Below, one piece after another: positions 1 to 5,531 of a stretch of DNA of 5,599 bases. The translations under genes and the position numbers were made by a program. The notes beneath the pieces were generated by a model, which worked only from the letters and a program-made list of their open reading frames with translations, ran no database searches and was not told the DNA's origin. The DNA is taken from the NCBI GenBank assembly GCA_024638355.1, contig JAHEKO010000276.1:1-5599 (forward strand), written 5' to 3'. How positions within the stretch are numbered: the first letter of the stretch is position 1; the number at the start of each line of letters is the position of its first letter. This stretch comes from Acidobacteriota bacterium (GTDB taxonomy: Bacteria; Acidobacteriota; Thermoanaerobaculia; Multivoradales; JAHEKO01).

Positions 1-1
1 C

Positions 2-607
2 GACGTGAACGTCGTCGGCATCGGCTTCGCGCCCTACCTGCGCAGGGTGATGGAGCGCCGCGATCGCAACGGCGAGGTGGTCTACAACTACGGCACCTCG
101 AATCGGGTCGAGACCTCCAATGTCCAGCCCGCCGCGTGGTCGCTCTGGGCGTGGAGCGTGGGCGCTCACGGCGTCCTGCCCTGGAAGACGGTCGGCAAGG
201 CGGGATCGTGGCGCAAGGCGAGCCCGCTGGCGCTCTTCTATCCCGGCCTGGAGCCCGGCTCGGGACCGTATCCGAGCGTTCGACTCAAGGCCTACCGCCG
301 AGGCCAGCAAGACGTCGAGTATCTGACCCTGCTGGCGGCCGCCTCCGGACGGCCGCGCTGGTGGGCGGGCGAGCTGGCGCTGGCCGAGACGCGCCTGGAG
401 GCGACCGCCGCCCAGAGCGGCGCGCAGGACGCCGGCCGGCTCGACTTCACCCGCGCGGAGCCGGCGGACCTGTGGCGGCTGAGGATGCGGGTCGGCGCCA
501 CCCTCGACCGCCTGGCGCCTCCGGCGCGCAGGCGCCTGATCGAGCTTCGTTCCCCGCCGCGCGATCCGGACGCCCTGGCGGCGCCGCGAATCCTCTCGCC
601 GCCCTAG
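2..607 (+). CDS. DUF4091 (GH123-like) domain protein, 3' end only
   Basis: The frame is open from the left edge (codon starting at base 2) to TAG at 605-607, giving about 201 C-terminal residues; the true start is outside the window, so the GTG at base 5 should not be read as the start. The first ~110 residues look like the end of a DUF4091 domain: a YNYGTSN stretch near residue 28, the Trp-rich segment AAWSLWAWSVGAHGVLPWK near 44-62, LFYPG near 79-83, and PSVRLKAYRRGQQDVEYLTLL near 91-111. The last corresponds to the family's usual 'PS-RLe-lRdG-eDyEyL-lL' ending. DUF4091 proteins are related to family GH123 glycoside hydrolases, so a carbohydrate-active role is likely but the substrate is unknown. 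The catalytic part would lie upstream and cannot be seen. The final ~85 residues are Arg/Ala/Pro-rich and not recognised. It converges on the EPS unit with 3 bp between stop codons. Confidence 0.85.
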   Translation, partial: DVNVVGIGFAPYLRRVMERRDRNGEVVYNYGTSNRVETSNVQPAAWSLWAWSVGAHGVLPWKTVGKAGSWRKASPLALFYPGLEPGSGPYPSVRLKAYRRGQQDVEYLTLLAAASGRPRWWAGELALAETRLEATAAQSGAQDAGRLDFTRAEPADLWRLRMRVGATLDRLAPPARRRLIELRSPPRDPDALAAPRILSPP

Positions 608-610
608 CCC

Positions 611-2125
611 TCACCAGTCCATCGGGTAGCCCGGCGGATCGTCGACGAGCTCGCCGCCCGGCGTGGGGGTGGCCAGCTCGTAGAGTCCCCAGGGCTCGGC
701 CCGGAGGATGAGGGCGGCTTCCGCCGGCGGCTGTGGCCCGCGACCGTCCAGGCGGGCGACCATGTGCTCGAAGGTCGATTCCCCGACCGTCATCGGCGCC
801 GGTATTCCGGTCCAGAGCTGGAAAGCGTGCGGATTGGGCGTGAGGACGCCCGCGCTCTCCAAATCGCGGGCGCCGTCGAACAGGGCCGCCAGCTCCGCCC
901 ATGGGCCCCCCGGGTTGTAGGGGTGGCGCTCGTGGGCGTAGATGTAGGCGCCCAGGTTGACGAGCAGCGCGACGGCGGTGGCGAGTCCCAGGATTCGGCG
1001 CCGGCTCGACCCGTGCCCAAGCACCGCTGCCGTCAAGCGGATCGTCACCAGGGTCAGCAGCAGCAGTGAGACCGGTACCCAGAAGCGCGGCGAGCCGCCG
1101 AAGCCGTAGATCAGGTTGAGCGCGCCCAGGAAGCCGGCGACCAGGAAGGCGGCGCGGCCGCCGCGCCGAGCGTTCCAGGCGGCGCCCACGAGGAGCAGCG
1201 TCAGCGCCAGCGCCGGCCAGCCGCTGCCGCGCCAGGCGAAGACCGGCGGCGGCCAGAGGCCGGGCAGCACCTGCGTGGGCACGTGATAGATGGCGTACCG
1301 GCGGAGGTTGGTGATCATCGAGCCGATCGCGTCGCCGGGGCCGCGCATCTCGCTGGTCGGGTCCATCGGATCGGCCATGCGCAGCTGTTCGAGCTGGCTG
1401 TAGCCGTCGGCTCCCGGGGCCTCGATCGTCCAGCCGCGGGCGAGCCAGAGGCAGAAGGGGAGGGCCAGCGCCAGACAGAAGACAGCCCAGCTCGCGGCCT
1501 TCGATCTCCCCGTCGGAGCGTCGCCACGGCGGCTGCCGAGATAGGCGAGGGGCGCGAGCGCCAGCCCAGCGACGTGGGCCTTGATCAGAAGTCCGAGCCC
1601 CAGAAGCAGGCCGAGTCGCGCCGCTTCGCCCTTCGAGACCGTCGGGCGGGACCACGTCCGATCGACGAGCCAGAGGCCGCCGATGAGCCAGATGAAGAGC
1701 GGGACCTCGGTCATCGCCTGGTGGCTGAAGTGCCAGTAGAACGGGTTGAGCGCGACCACCAGCGCGGCGACGTCCGCGGCCCGAGCGTCCGCGAGCCGGC
1801 GCACCCAGAGCCAGAGCGGAATCAGTCCCGCGAGTCCGAGGGTTGACATCACTCGCTTGACCCGAGCCCAATCGAGCGCGTCGCCGGCGAGGGCGGTCGC
1901 CGGAGACAGCAACACGGGCAGGCCCGGCGGCCACATCTTGTGCGGCACGTAGTCGCCCGGAATCAGGCTGCGGGTGTAGCCCATGCCGTGCGTCAGCGAG
2001 TAGCTGAGCGCCAGGTAGCTCTCGCTGTCGTGACAGTTGAAGCGGGTGAAGTCGAGGCGGGCGTTGGGCACCGCGAAGTAGATCGCGGCGAGAAGAACGA
2101 GGGCCAGCGCCCGCAGCCGACTCAC
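611..2125 (-). CDS. ArnT/PMT-like (GT39-type, GT-C fold) membrane glycosyltransferase
   Basis: A 504-residue integral membrane protein, read from GTG at 2125 to TGA at 611-613. About ten hydrophobic segments are visible, the first at residues 3-20 and others near 96-110, 118-132, 137-152, 165-190, 205-225, 290-310, 318-335, 340-365 and 372-390; the last ~110 residues are soluble. GT-C hallmarks are present: an acidic pair after the first segment (HDSESY, Asp33 and Glu35), HKMWPPGLPVLL at 62-73, a SHQAMTE motif ending at Glu140, and a late SPRFWVPVSLLLL segment. Relatives use polyprenyl-phosphate sugars as donors at the periplasmic face; here an EPS or lipid-linked intermediate is the likely acceptor, by context only. 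The frame stays open upstream to 2299, but that extension is Arg/Pro-rich, lies inside the FemAB-like gene and precedes the first membrane helix. The GTG overlaps the upstream stop as GTGA and has no clear Shine-Dalgarno, suggesting translational coupling. Donor and acceptor are unknown. Confidence 0.88.
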   Translation of the reverse strand: MSRLRALALVLLAAIYFAVPNARLDFTRFNCHDSESYLALSYSLTHGMGYTRSLIPGDYVPHKMWPPGLPVLLSPATALAGDALDWARVKRVMSTLGLAGLIPLWLWVRRLADARAADVAALVVALNPFYWHFSHQAMTEVPLFIWLIGGLWLVDRTWSRPTVSKGEAARLGLLLGLGLLIKAHVAGLALAPLAYLGSRRGDAPTGRSKAASWAVFCLALALPFCLWLARGWTIEAPGADGYSQLEQLRMADPMDPTSEMRGPGDAIGSMITNLRRYAIYHVPTQVLPGLWPPPVFAWRGSGWPALALTLLLVGAAWNARRGGRAAFLVAGFLGALNLIYGFGGSPRFWVPVSLLLLTLVTIRLTAAVLGHGSSRRRILGLATAVALLVNLGAYIYAHERHPYNPGGPWAELAALFDGARDLESAGVLTPNPHAFQLWTGIPAPMTVGESTFEHMVARLDGRGPQPPAEAALILRAEPWGLYELATPTPGGELVDDPPGYPMDW

Positions 2126-3183
2126 TGCGGCAGGTGTCCGCGGATCAGCGGTCCGAGCCGGTTGGCGAGTCCCAGAGGCAGGCGCTTCCAGGCTCCCGCC
2201 ACGACACGCCGCGTGGAGGAGGCGGGGCCTGCCGCCTCGGGGTGGGAGCCGCTGCGGTCGAGCTCGCGCCAGGCGAGGCGGACTGGCCGCGCGCCCCACT
2301 GCTTCTTGAACCGATACGTACCGCTACCGGTGCTCGAGCGTCCGAAGTCGAAGCTCGAGACGCCATCGCGCACGGCGGCCGCCAGAATCGTCCAGTAGAG
2401 CGAGTGGTTCGGGCAGAGGCGGCGCGCCGAGCGGAGCGCCGAAGCCCATGGCACGCTCAGTCCACCGGCGAAAGAGATGCCGATGGCCCCGGCGACCACG
2501 TGCCCGTCGGCGTCGCTGGTGAGGTAGAGGTGCGCCCGCTCCGCGAAGCGATCGAAGATCTCGCCTAGAAACCGTTGCGAGTGAACCGGCGAGCCCAGAT
2601 CACGCATGTTGCGGCTGAAGACCGAGTAGAACTCGGGCAGCCGCTCGGGTGCGACGCGTGACGTTTCTACGCCCGACTTCTCGGCCTTGCGGACCTGGTT
2701 GCGGACCTTCGGGCCGAGCGCCTTCCACAGCTCCTTGGGGTCGGAGGGCAGCTCGAGCACGAATCGGTAGCGGCCCGCCGTTTGGGCGTCGTCGCCGGGG
2801 TTGGCGCTCTCGCGCAGCTCGATCGAACGCGCGCCGAGGCCCTCGGCCAGGTTGAGGGCGGCGTGAAGCAGCGCGCCCTCGACCGCCTCGTCCTCGGCCA
2901 GGGGGCCTCCGAGGTCGAGGTACGGCATCGACACCAGCCGCCGCCCGGCGAGTCGCCCGGGCATCCAGACCAGTGGCAACACGCCGGCCACCTCCCCGGC
3001 GCGGCGAGCCACGAGGTAGTTGCACGAGCGCCCGTACGATGCCTCGGCGACCTCACGCCACTCGAAGAGATGGCAGTAGGTGCCTCGAGGGTGGCGGCCG
3101 ACGAAGTCGTTCCACGGCGCGGCGCTTCCGGGCGGCGCCAGTTCGATCGACAGCGTCCCGTCTACCGGGCTGCCGCTGCGCAT
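2122..3183 (-). CDS. FemAB-like acyltransferase, XrtA/PEP-CTERM-associated type
   Basis: A 353-residue protein, ATG at 3181-3183 to TGA at 2122-2124, with no signal peptide. It matches the FemAB-like, GNAT-related proteins found in XrtA/PEP-CTERM EPS clusters (the TIGR03019 type, from memory). Supporting stretches are FEWREVAEASYG (40-51), MPYLDLGGPLAED (86-98), the basic KVRNQVRKAEKSGVE (159-173), LGSPVHSQRFL (196-206) and the long C-terminal block from CPNHSLYWTILAAA (257-270) through FDFGRSSTGSGTYRFKKQWG (278-297). FemAB enzymes transfer amino acids from aminoacyl-tRNA to peptidoglycan precursors; members in EPS loci are thought to acylate or aminoacylate a glycan or lipid-linked precursor in the cytoplasm, but the substrate is unproven. 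It starts 12 bp after the barrel gene stop, and its TGA overlaps the glycosyltransferase GTG, so all three are probably co-transcribed. No clear Shine-Dalgarno precedes the ATG. The last ~45 residues are variable and basic. Confidence 0.9.
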   Translation of the reverse strand: MRSGSPVDGTLSIELAPPGSAAPWNDFVGRHPRGTYCHLFEWREVAEASYGRSCNYLVARRAGEVAGVLPLVWMPGRLAGRRLVSMPYLDLGGPLAEDEAVEGALLHAALNLAEGLGARSIELRESANPGDDAQTAGRYRFVLELPSDPKELWKALGPKVRNQVRKAEKSGVETSRVAPERLPEFYSVFSRNMRDLGSPVHSQRFLGEIFDRFAERAHLYLTSDADGHVVAGAIGISFAGGLSVPWASALRSARRLCPNHSLYWTILAAAVRDGVSSFDFGRSSTGSGTYRFKKQWGARPVRLAWRELDRSGSHPEAAGPASSTRRVVAGAWKRLPLGLANRLGPLIRGHLPQ

Positions 3184-3195
3184 GCCGAGGCGAGC

Positions 3196-4485
3196 TTACT
3201 CTTCGAAGTCCGAGAAGGGCACCGGCGGCGCGCCACCGATCGTGGTCCTGCCGAGCGGGAACCAGTAGAGCCCCAGACTCGTTCGCCACACCTGCCGGTT
3301 GGAGAAGAAGTCGTCGGAGGTCTGCTCGGTGTAGACGGAGGTGAGCCGCAGCGTCAGCAGGCGCTGCAGGTTCCACTGCAAGAAGCCGCCGCCCGTGACG
3401 ATGTCGATGTCGGCCTGGGGCGCGAGGGCCGGATCGCGATTGCTGGCGCGCGCGAACAGCTCCCAGTCCCAGCGGCCGGGCGTCGCGTCGCGGAGCGCCA
3501 CGCCCACCGAGGTGACCGTCGAGGTCCCTCGCTGCAGGCCCTCGCTGGTCGGCGCGTAGGCGGCGAAGACCTCGAGCGAGCTTCTGCGGAAGGTCCGGTT
3601 GGCGAGGACGCGTGCGTTCCACCCGTCTCGCTCGAGGGAGTTCCCGTCCGAACCGGTGCCGCGGCGGTCGAAATAGCCGAGCCGCAGCTCGTACCGCCAC
3701 AACGGCCCCACCGTGTAGCGCAGGAACCAGTAGAGATTCTGGATCTGCTCGTCGCCCTCCTGGCTGAACTGCGAATCGCCCCGGATCGGATCGAGGGTGA
3801 AGTCGCTGTAGGAGTAGCCGAAGCCGGTGGTGGTGCGCTCCGAGAGCCGCTTGCCCAGGTTGACGTCCCAGATCCACCCGTCCCGTCCCTGTACCTGGGT
3901 GAAGATCACGTCGTTCTGGTCAGCGGTCGCCCGGTCGAAGTCGTAGTCGGCGTAGGTAAGGCCCGTGCGGAAACGCCACGTCTGGCTCAGCCAGCGGCTG
4001 TAGACGGCGCCGATGCGAAAAACCCGGTTCTCCAGCCGCGGGGTCAGGAAGATGTCGTCGACGATATTGCTCCGGATTCCGCCCTGGTCGGAGCGCTCGA
4101 CCCACGAGGCGCCGATGCGGAAGTTCGAGCGCTCGCTCGGCTTGACGGAGTAGGAGAGGTCCAGTTGCTGGCCTTCGCTGTCCAGATCGTCCAGGGTCTG
4201 GAAACGATCGACGAAGAACTTGTAAGAGGCGAAAAAGCTCCCCTTGCGGTCCATGTCGTAGGTCAGCGGGAAGACGACCGCCGCTCGGGTGAACCAGTCG
4301 GCTTCCTCGTCGACCGGCCGAAAGCGCGCGTTGGTGGTGTACGTCTGCTCCAGGAAAAGGTAGGGGTTGAACGTCAGGCGCCTTTGAGCGTCCGCCGCGC
4401 TCGCGACCGCGAAGAGCGCGAGTAGCGCCGCGGCGCACCTACCGCTATGAAGTCGGTTCTTCAAGTTCTCTCCAGTGCATCGCAT
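3196..4485 (-). CDS. Outer-membrane beta-barrel protein, XrtA/PEP-CTERM EPS type
   Basis: From ATG at 4483-4485 to TAA at 3196-3198 this is 429 residues. It opens with a signal peptide: a basic start (KNRLHSGR), a hydrophobic core AAALLALFAVASA and an ADA-Q cleavage site near residue 33. The mature part is almost all amphipathic strands with alternating aromatic residues and Arg/Asp-rich turns (e.g. FFASYKFFVDRF, TTGFGYSYSDFTL, LWRYELRLGYFDRRG, SLEVFAAYAP, RTSLGLYWFPLG), as in large outer-membrane barrels. Architecture and neighbours fit the barrel family common in PEP-CTERM EPS clusters (TIGR03016-like), probably an outer-membrane partner for EPS export; this is inference. A TTG at 4462-4464 is a rival start (422 residues): it has GGAGAG just upstream and gives a cleaner signal peptide, whereas the ATG has no good Shine-Dalgarno. 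The frame stays open to 4707, but that stretch crosses the divergent promoter region and a terminator-like hairpin and is not protein-like. Confidence 0.85.
   Translation of the reverse strand: MRCTGENLKNRLHSGRCAAALLALFAVASAADAQRRLTFNPYLFLEQTYTTNARFRPVDEEADWFTRAAVVFPLTYDMDRKGSFFASYKFFVDRFQTLDDLDSEGQQLDLSYSVKPSERSNFRIGASWVERSDQGGIRSNIVDDIFLTPRLENRVFRIGAVYSRWLSQTWRFRTGLTYADYDFDRATADQNDVIFTQVQGRDGWIWDVNLGKRLSERTTTGFGYSYSDFTLDPIRGDSQFSQEGDEQIQNLYWFLRYTVGPLWRYELRLGYFDRRGTGSDGNSLERDGWNARVLANRTFRRSSLEVFAAYAPTSEGLQRGTSTVTSVGVALRDATPGRWDWELFARASNRDPALAPQADIDIVTGGGFLQWNLQRLLTLRLTSVYTEQTSDDFFSNRQVWRTSLGLYWFPLGRTTIGGAPPVPFSDFEE
4468..4473 (-). promoter_or_regulatory. Shine-Dalgarno GGAGAG favouring the TTG start of the barrel gene
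   Basis: On the minus strand GGAGAG is followed by AAC and then TTG (4462-4464), so the GGAG core sits 5 nt before the TTG. The upstream ATG (4483-4485) has only a GGTGG-like stretch before it. The site therefore argues for the TTG, which gives a signal peptide beginning with KNRLHSGR directly after the initiator. It lies inside the longer reading frame, so it could be coincidental. Confidence 0.4.
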
Positions 4486-4492
4486 GACCACC

Positions 4493-4524
4493 AAAAAGGA
4501 TCGGAGCCACCGTTGGCGGCTCCG
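4493..4524 (-). terminator. Terminator-like hairpin plus T-run in the barrel gene leader
   Basis: On the minus strand the arms CGGAGCCGCC (4524-4515) and GGTGGCTCCG (4511-4502) can pair over ten positions, nine Watson-Crick and one G-U, closing a 3-nt AAC loop. ATCC and then five T's (4497-4493) follow. The shape is that of a rho-independent terminator. The T-run ends only 7 nt before the ATG at 4485, so the hairpin would fall in the 5' leader of the barrel-FemAB-glycosyltransferase transcript rather than after a gene. Transcriptional attenuation or translational control is the simplest reading. The T-run is short (five) and offset 4 nt from the stem, so termination may be partial. Confidence 0.55.
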
Positions 4525-4633
4525 GGATGAGCTCTGAGCCTCTCCCCTCGCTAGCTTCGCTGCCCCCCGAATGCGTCCGCCAATCGTGCCCGACCGTTGC
4601 GGAATTCTATAACCTTGACCGGAGGTTAGCACA

Positions 4634-4661
4634 TCTGTAGCCTGATTCAGCATATTGACAA
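4634..4661 (-). promoter_or_regulatory. Weak candidate sigma70 promoter for the leftward EPS unit
   Basis: On the minus strand TTGTCA (4661-4656, 5 of 6 to TTGACA) is followed after 16 nt by TACAGA (4639-4634, about 3 of 6 to TATAAT). A start near 4627 would give a ~140-nt leader running through the terminator-like hairpin. The -35 box overlaps that of the candidate rightward promoter, so the two would be back to back. The -10 is poor; a minus-strand TATAGA within 4606-4611 is an alternative but lacks a matching -35. Confidence 0.25.
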
Positions 4662-4682
4662 GCGCCTTGCACGCATTCGAAT
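4655..4682 (+). promoter_or_regulatory. Candidate promoter of the export gene (sigma70, or sigma54-like overlay)
   Basis: A perfect TTGACA (4655-4660) is followed after 16 nt by TCGAAT (4677-4682, 4 of 6 to TATAAT). The same DNA also reads TGACAAGCGCCTTGCA (4656-4671), which matches the sigma54 consensus TGGCACG-N4-TTGCW at 10 of 12 defined positions, including the full TTGCA at -12; the mismatches are the second G of the -24 GG and the C before the final G. A sigma70 start would fall near 4689, only ~8 nt before the ATG; a sigma54 start would fall near 4682. The two readings are mutually exclusive for one transcript. Confidence 0.45.
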
Positions 4683-4696
4683 ACAACGAAAATTCG

Positions 4697-5275
4697 ATGA
4701 ATAGCACCTTTCGAAGTCACCTCTCCGGACTCGCCCTGGGGCTGCTCGCTCTTCTCGCGGCGGGCGCAGCGTGGCCGCAGGACGCGGTCGGCAGCAGCTA
4801 CATCATCGGCGTCGGCGACATGCTCCAGGTGTCGGTCTGGAAGAACGAAGACCTGCAAGCAGAGGTGCCGGTCCGGCCGGATGGCCGGATCTCGGTGCCG
4901 CTCGTCGGCGAGGTGCAGGTGGCCGGCCTGACGCCGCTCGAGGTCCAGAGCCTCCTCACCGAGCGCTACACGAGCTTCGTGACCGCGCCTTCGGTTTCCG
5001 TATTGGTGACCCAGGTGAATTCCCGCAAGGTCTTCATTCTCGGGCAGGTCAAAGAGCCGGGCGCGTTCGACATCCTGCAGCCGACCAACGTGATGCAGGC
5101 TCTGGCGATGGCCGGGGGGTTGACCGAGTTCGCGCGCACCAAGGGAATCGTGGTCTTGCGCAAGATCAACGGCGTCGACAAGCGGTGGCAAGTCAACCTC
5201 GACGCCATCGCCTCGGGCAAGCGGCCGGATGACAATCTCGTGCTCGAGCCCGGGGACACCATCATCGTGCCTTGA
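4697..5275 (+). CDS. Polysaccharide export protein (short Wza-type, Poly_export + SLBB)
   Basis: A 192-residue protein, ATG at 4697-4699 to TGA at 5273-5275. A signal peptide occupies about residues 1-28 (hydrophobic LSGLALGLLALLAAGAA), with no lipobox Cys, so a soluble periplasmic form is expected. The Poly_export domain spans about 34-106: YIIGVGDMLQVSVW, VRPDGRISVPLVGEV, then a L-P-EV segment and APSVSVLV. One SLBB domain follows at about 109-158 (RKVFILGQVKEPGAF, NVMQALAMAGGLTEFA), and the protein ends at LEPGDTIIVP. Wza itself is about twice as long and has a C-terminal membrane-spanning helix; its absence here fits the short export proteins of PEP-CTERM EPS loci (TIGR03027-like). It probably links inner-membrane polymer assembly to an outer-membrane channel, perhaps the divergent barrel protein. 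The in-frame TTG at 4655 is part of a -35 box, so it was not chosen. No Shine-Dalgarno precedes the ATG, suggesting a very short leader. Confidence 0.92.
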   Translation: MNSTFRSHLSGLALGLLALLAAGAAWPQDAVGSSYIIGVGDMLQVSVWKNEDLQAEVPVRPDGRISVPLVGEVQVAGLTPLEVQSLLTERYTSFVTAPSVSVLVTQVNSRKVFILGQVKEPGAFDILQPTNVMQALAMAGGLTEFARTKGIVVLRKINGVDKRWQVNLDAIASGKRPDDNLVLEPGDTIIVP

Positions 5276-5322
5276 GGGCGCCCGCCAGGCGCGCCGTCAC
5301 TCCTTGCCGTGGGACTCCTGAG

Positions 5323-5338
5323 TGTGACTTAAGTCACT
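5323..5338. promoter_or_regulatory. CRP/FNR-family-like palindromic operator
   Basis: The DNA reads TGTGA-CTTAAG-TCACT, matching the CRP consensus TGTGA-N6-TCACA at 9 of 10 defined positions. Its inner 14 bp (GTGACTTAAGTCAC, 5324-5337) are a perfect palindrome. The centre is about 75 bp upstream of the predicted start of the promoter at 5370-5399, roughly where a class I CRP-type activator would sit. The regulator cannot be named from the sequence; CRP-family members, including the c-di-GMP-responsive Clp type, are candidates. Confidence 0.45.
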
Positions 5339-5358
5339 GATTCTGCGGCGCTTAGTTG

Positions 5359-5377
5359 GGTGACAACTGTTGACACC
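5359..5377. repeat. 19-bp inverted repeat covering a -35 box
   Basis: GGTGACAAC and GTTGACACC flank a single T and form an inverted repeat with one mismatched pair in nine. The right arm contains the TTGACA -35 box at 5370-5375, so a dimeric protein bound here would compete with RNA polymerase. The same bases also carry two of the TGACA direct repeats, so the dyad and the direct repeats may be alternative descriptions of one site. Confidence 0.45.
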
Positions 5378-5385
5378 GCATGACC
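5361..5385 (+). repeat. Three TGAC(A/C) direct repeats at exact 10-bp spacing
   Basis: TGACA, TGACA and TGACC begin at 5361, 5371 and 5381, one helical turn apart and in the same orientation. A fourth TGACA begins at 5399. Such head-to-tail phasing is typical of response-regulator sites (OmpR/PhoB-type arrays use similar geometry). The middle copy is part of the -35 box, so chance overlap with promoter sequence explains some of it. Confidence 0.4.
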
Positions 5386-5399
5386 TCGTAAGCTACAAT
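5370..5399 (+). promoter_or_regulatory. Near-consensus sigma70 promoter
   Basis: A perfect TTGACA (5370-5375) is followed after 18 nt by TACAAT (5394-5399, 5 of 6 to TATAAT). This is the best housekeeping promoter in the window. It points right, towards a gene or RNA at or past the window end, with a start expected near 5406. It lies beyond the export gene, so it would begin a separate transcript with an untranslated leader of at least ~190 nt. Confidence 0.6.
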
Positions 5400-5423
5400 G
5401 ACACGACTCTGTCGCGTCTTTTT
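5400..5423 (+). terminator. Hairpin plus T-run, possible terminator of the export gene
   Basis: GACACGAC (5400-5407) and GTCGCGTC (5411-5418) pair at seven of eight positions around a TCT loop and are followed directly by five T's (5419-5423). The form fits an intrinsic terminator for rightward transcripts, 125 bp after the export gene stop. The stem is short and holds an A-C mismatch. The predicted start of the promoter at 5370-5399 falls inside the left arm, so the hairpin could stop read-through from upstream but not the promoter's own transcript. Confidence 0.45.
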
Positions 5424-5493
5424 GAACGAATGAAGACCTACATCGGGAGATTGAGACCCTAGTAGTACTTCGGTCGAGCAATACACCATTTCT

Positions 5494-5515
5494 CGCGGGG
5501 CCTATCGGGCTCGCG
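5494..5515 (+). repeat. Hairpin in the downstream leader region
   Basis: CGCG (5494-5497) pairs with CGCG (5512-5515), and GGCC (5499-5502) with GGCT (5508-5511) through one G-U pair, leaving G5498 bulged and a TATCG loop. No T-run follows, so it is not terminator-like. It would be a compact stem in any transcript from the promoter at 5370-5399. In GC-rich DNA such stems also arise by chance. Confidence 0.3.
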
Positions 5516-5531
5516 GATCGGAAGCAAGGAT

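Noticed and set aside
447..1934. A 495-codon minus-strand open frame overlapping the glycosyltransferase in another frame
   Set aside because: Arg/Pro/Gly-rich and without membrane segments or motifs; the overlapping frame encodes a clear GT-C membrane protein.
2126..2299. N-terminal extension of the glycosyltransferase
   Set aside because: 58 Arg/Pro/Ala-rich residues inside the FemAB-like gene, ahead of the natural first membrane helix; the GTGA overlap gives a better start.
2782..4425. A 547-codon plus-strand open frame opposite the FemAB-like and barrel genes
   Set aside because: It lies antisense to two well-supported genes, has a composition dominated by Arg, Val, Ala and Glu with no recognisable motif, and reflects GC-rich codon use on the other strand.
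4486..4707. N-terminal extension of the barrel protein to 4707
   Set aside because: It would place residues before the signal peptide and run through the divergent promoters and terminator-like hairpin.
5277..5295. GC hairpin just after the export gene stop
   Set aside because: Only a 5-bp stem (GCGCC with GGCGC) with no T-run; the hairpin at 5400-5423 is a better terminator candidate.
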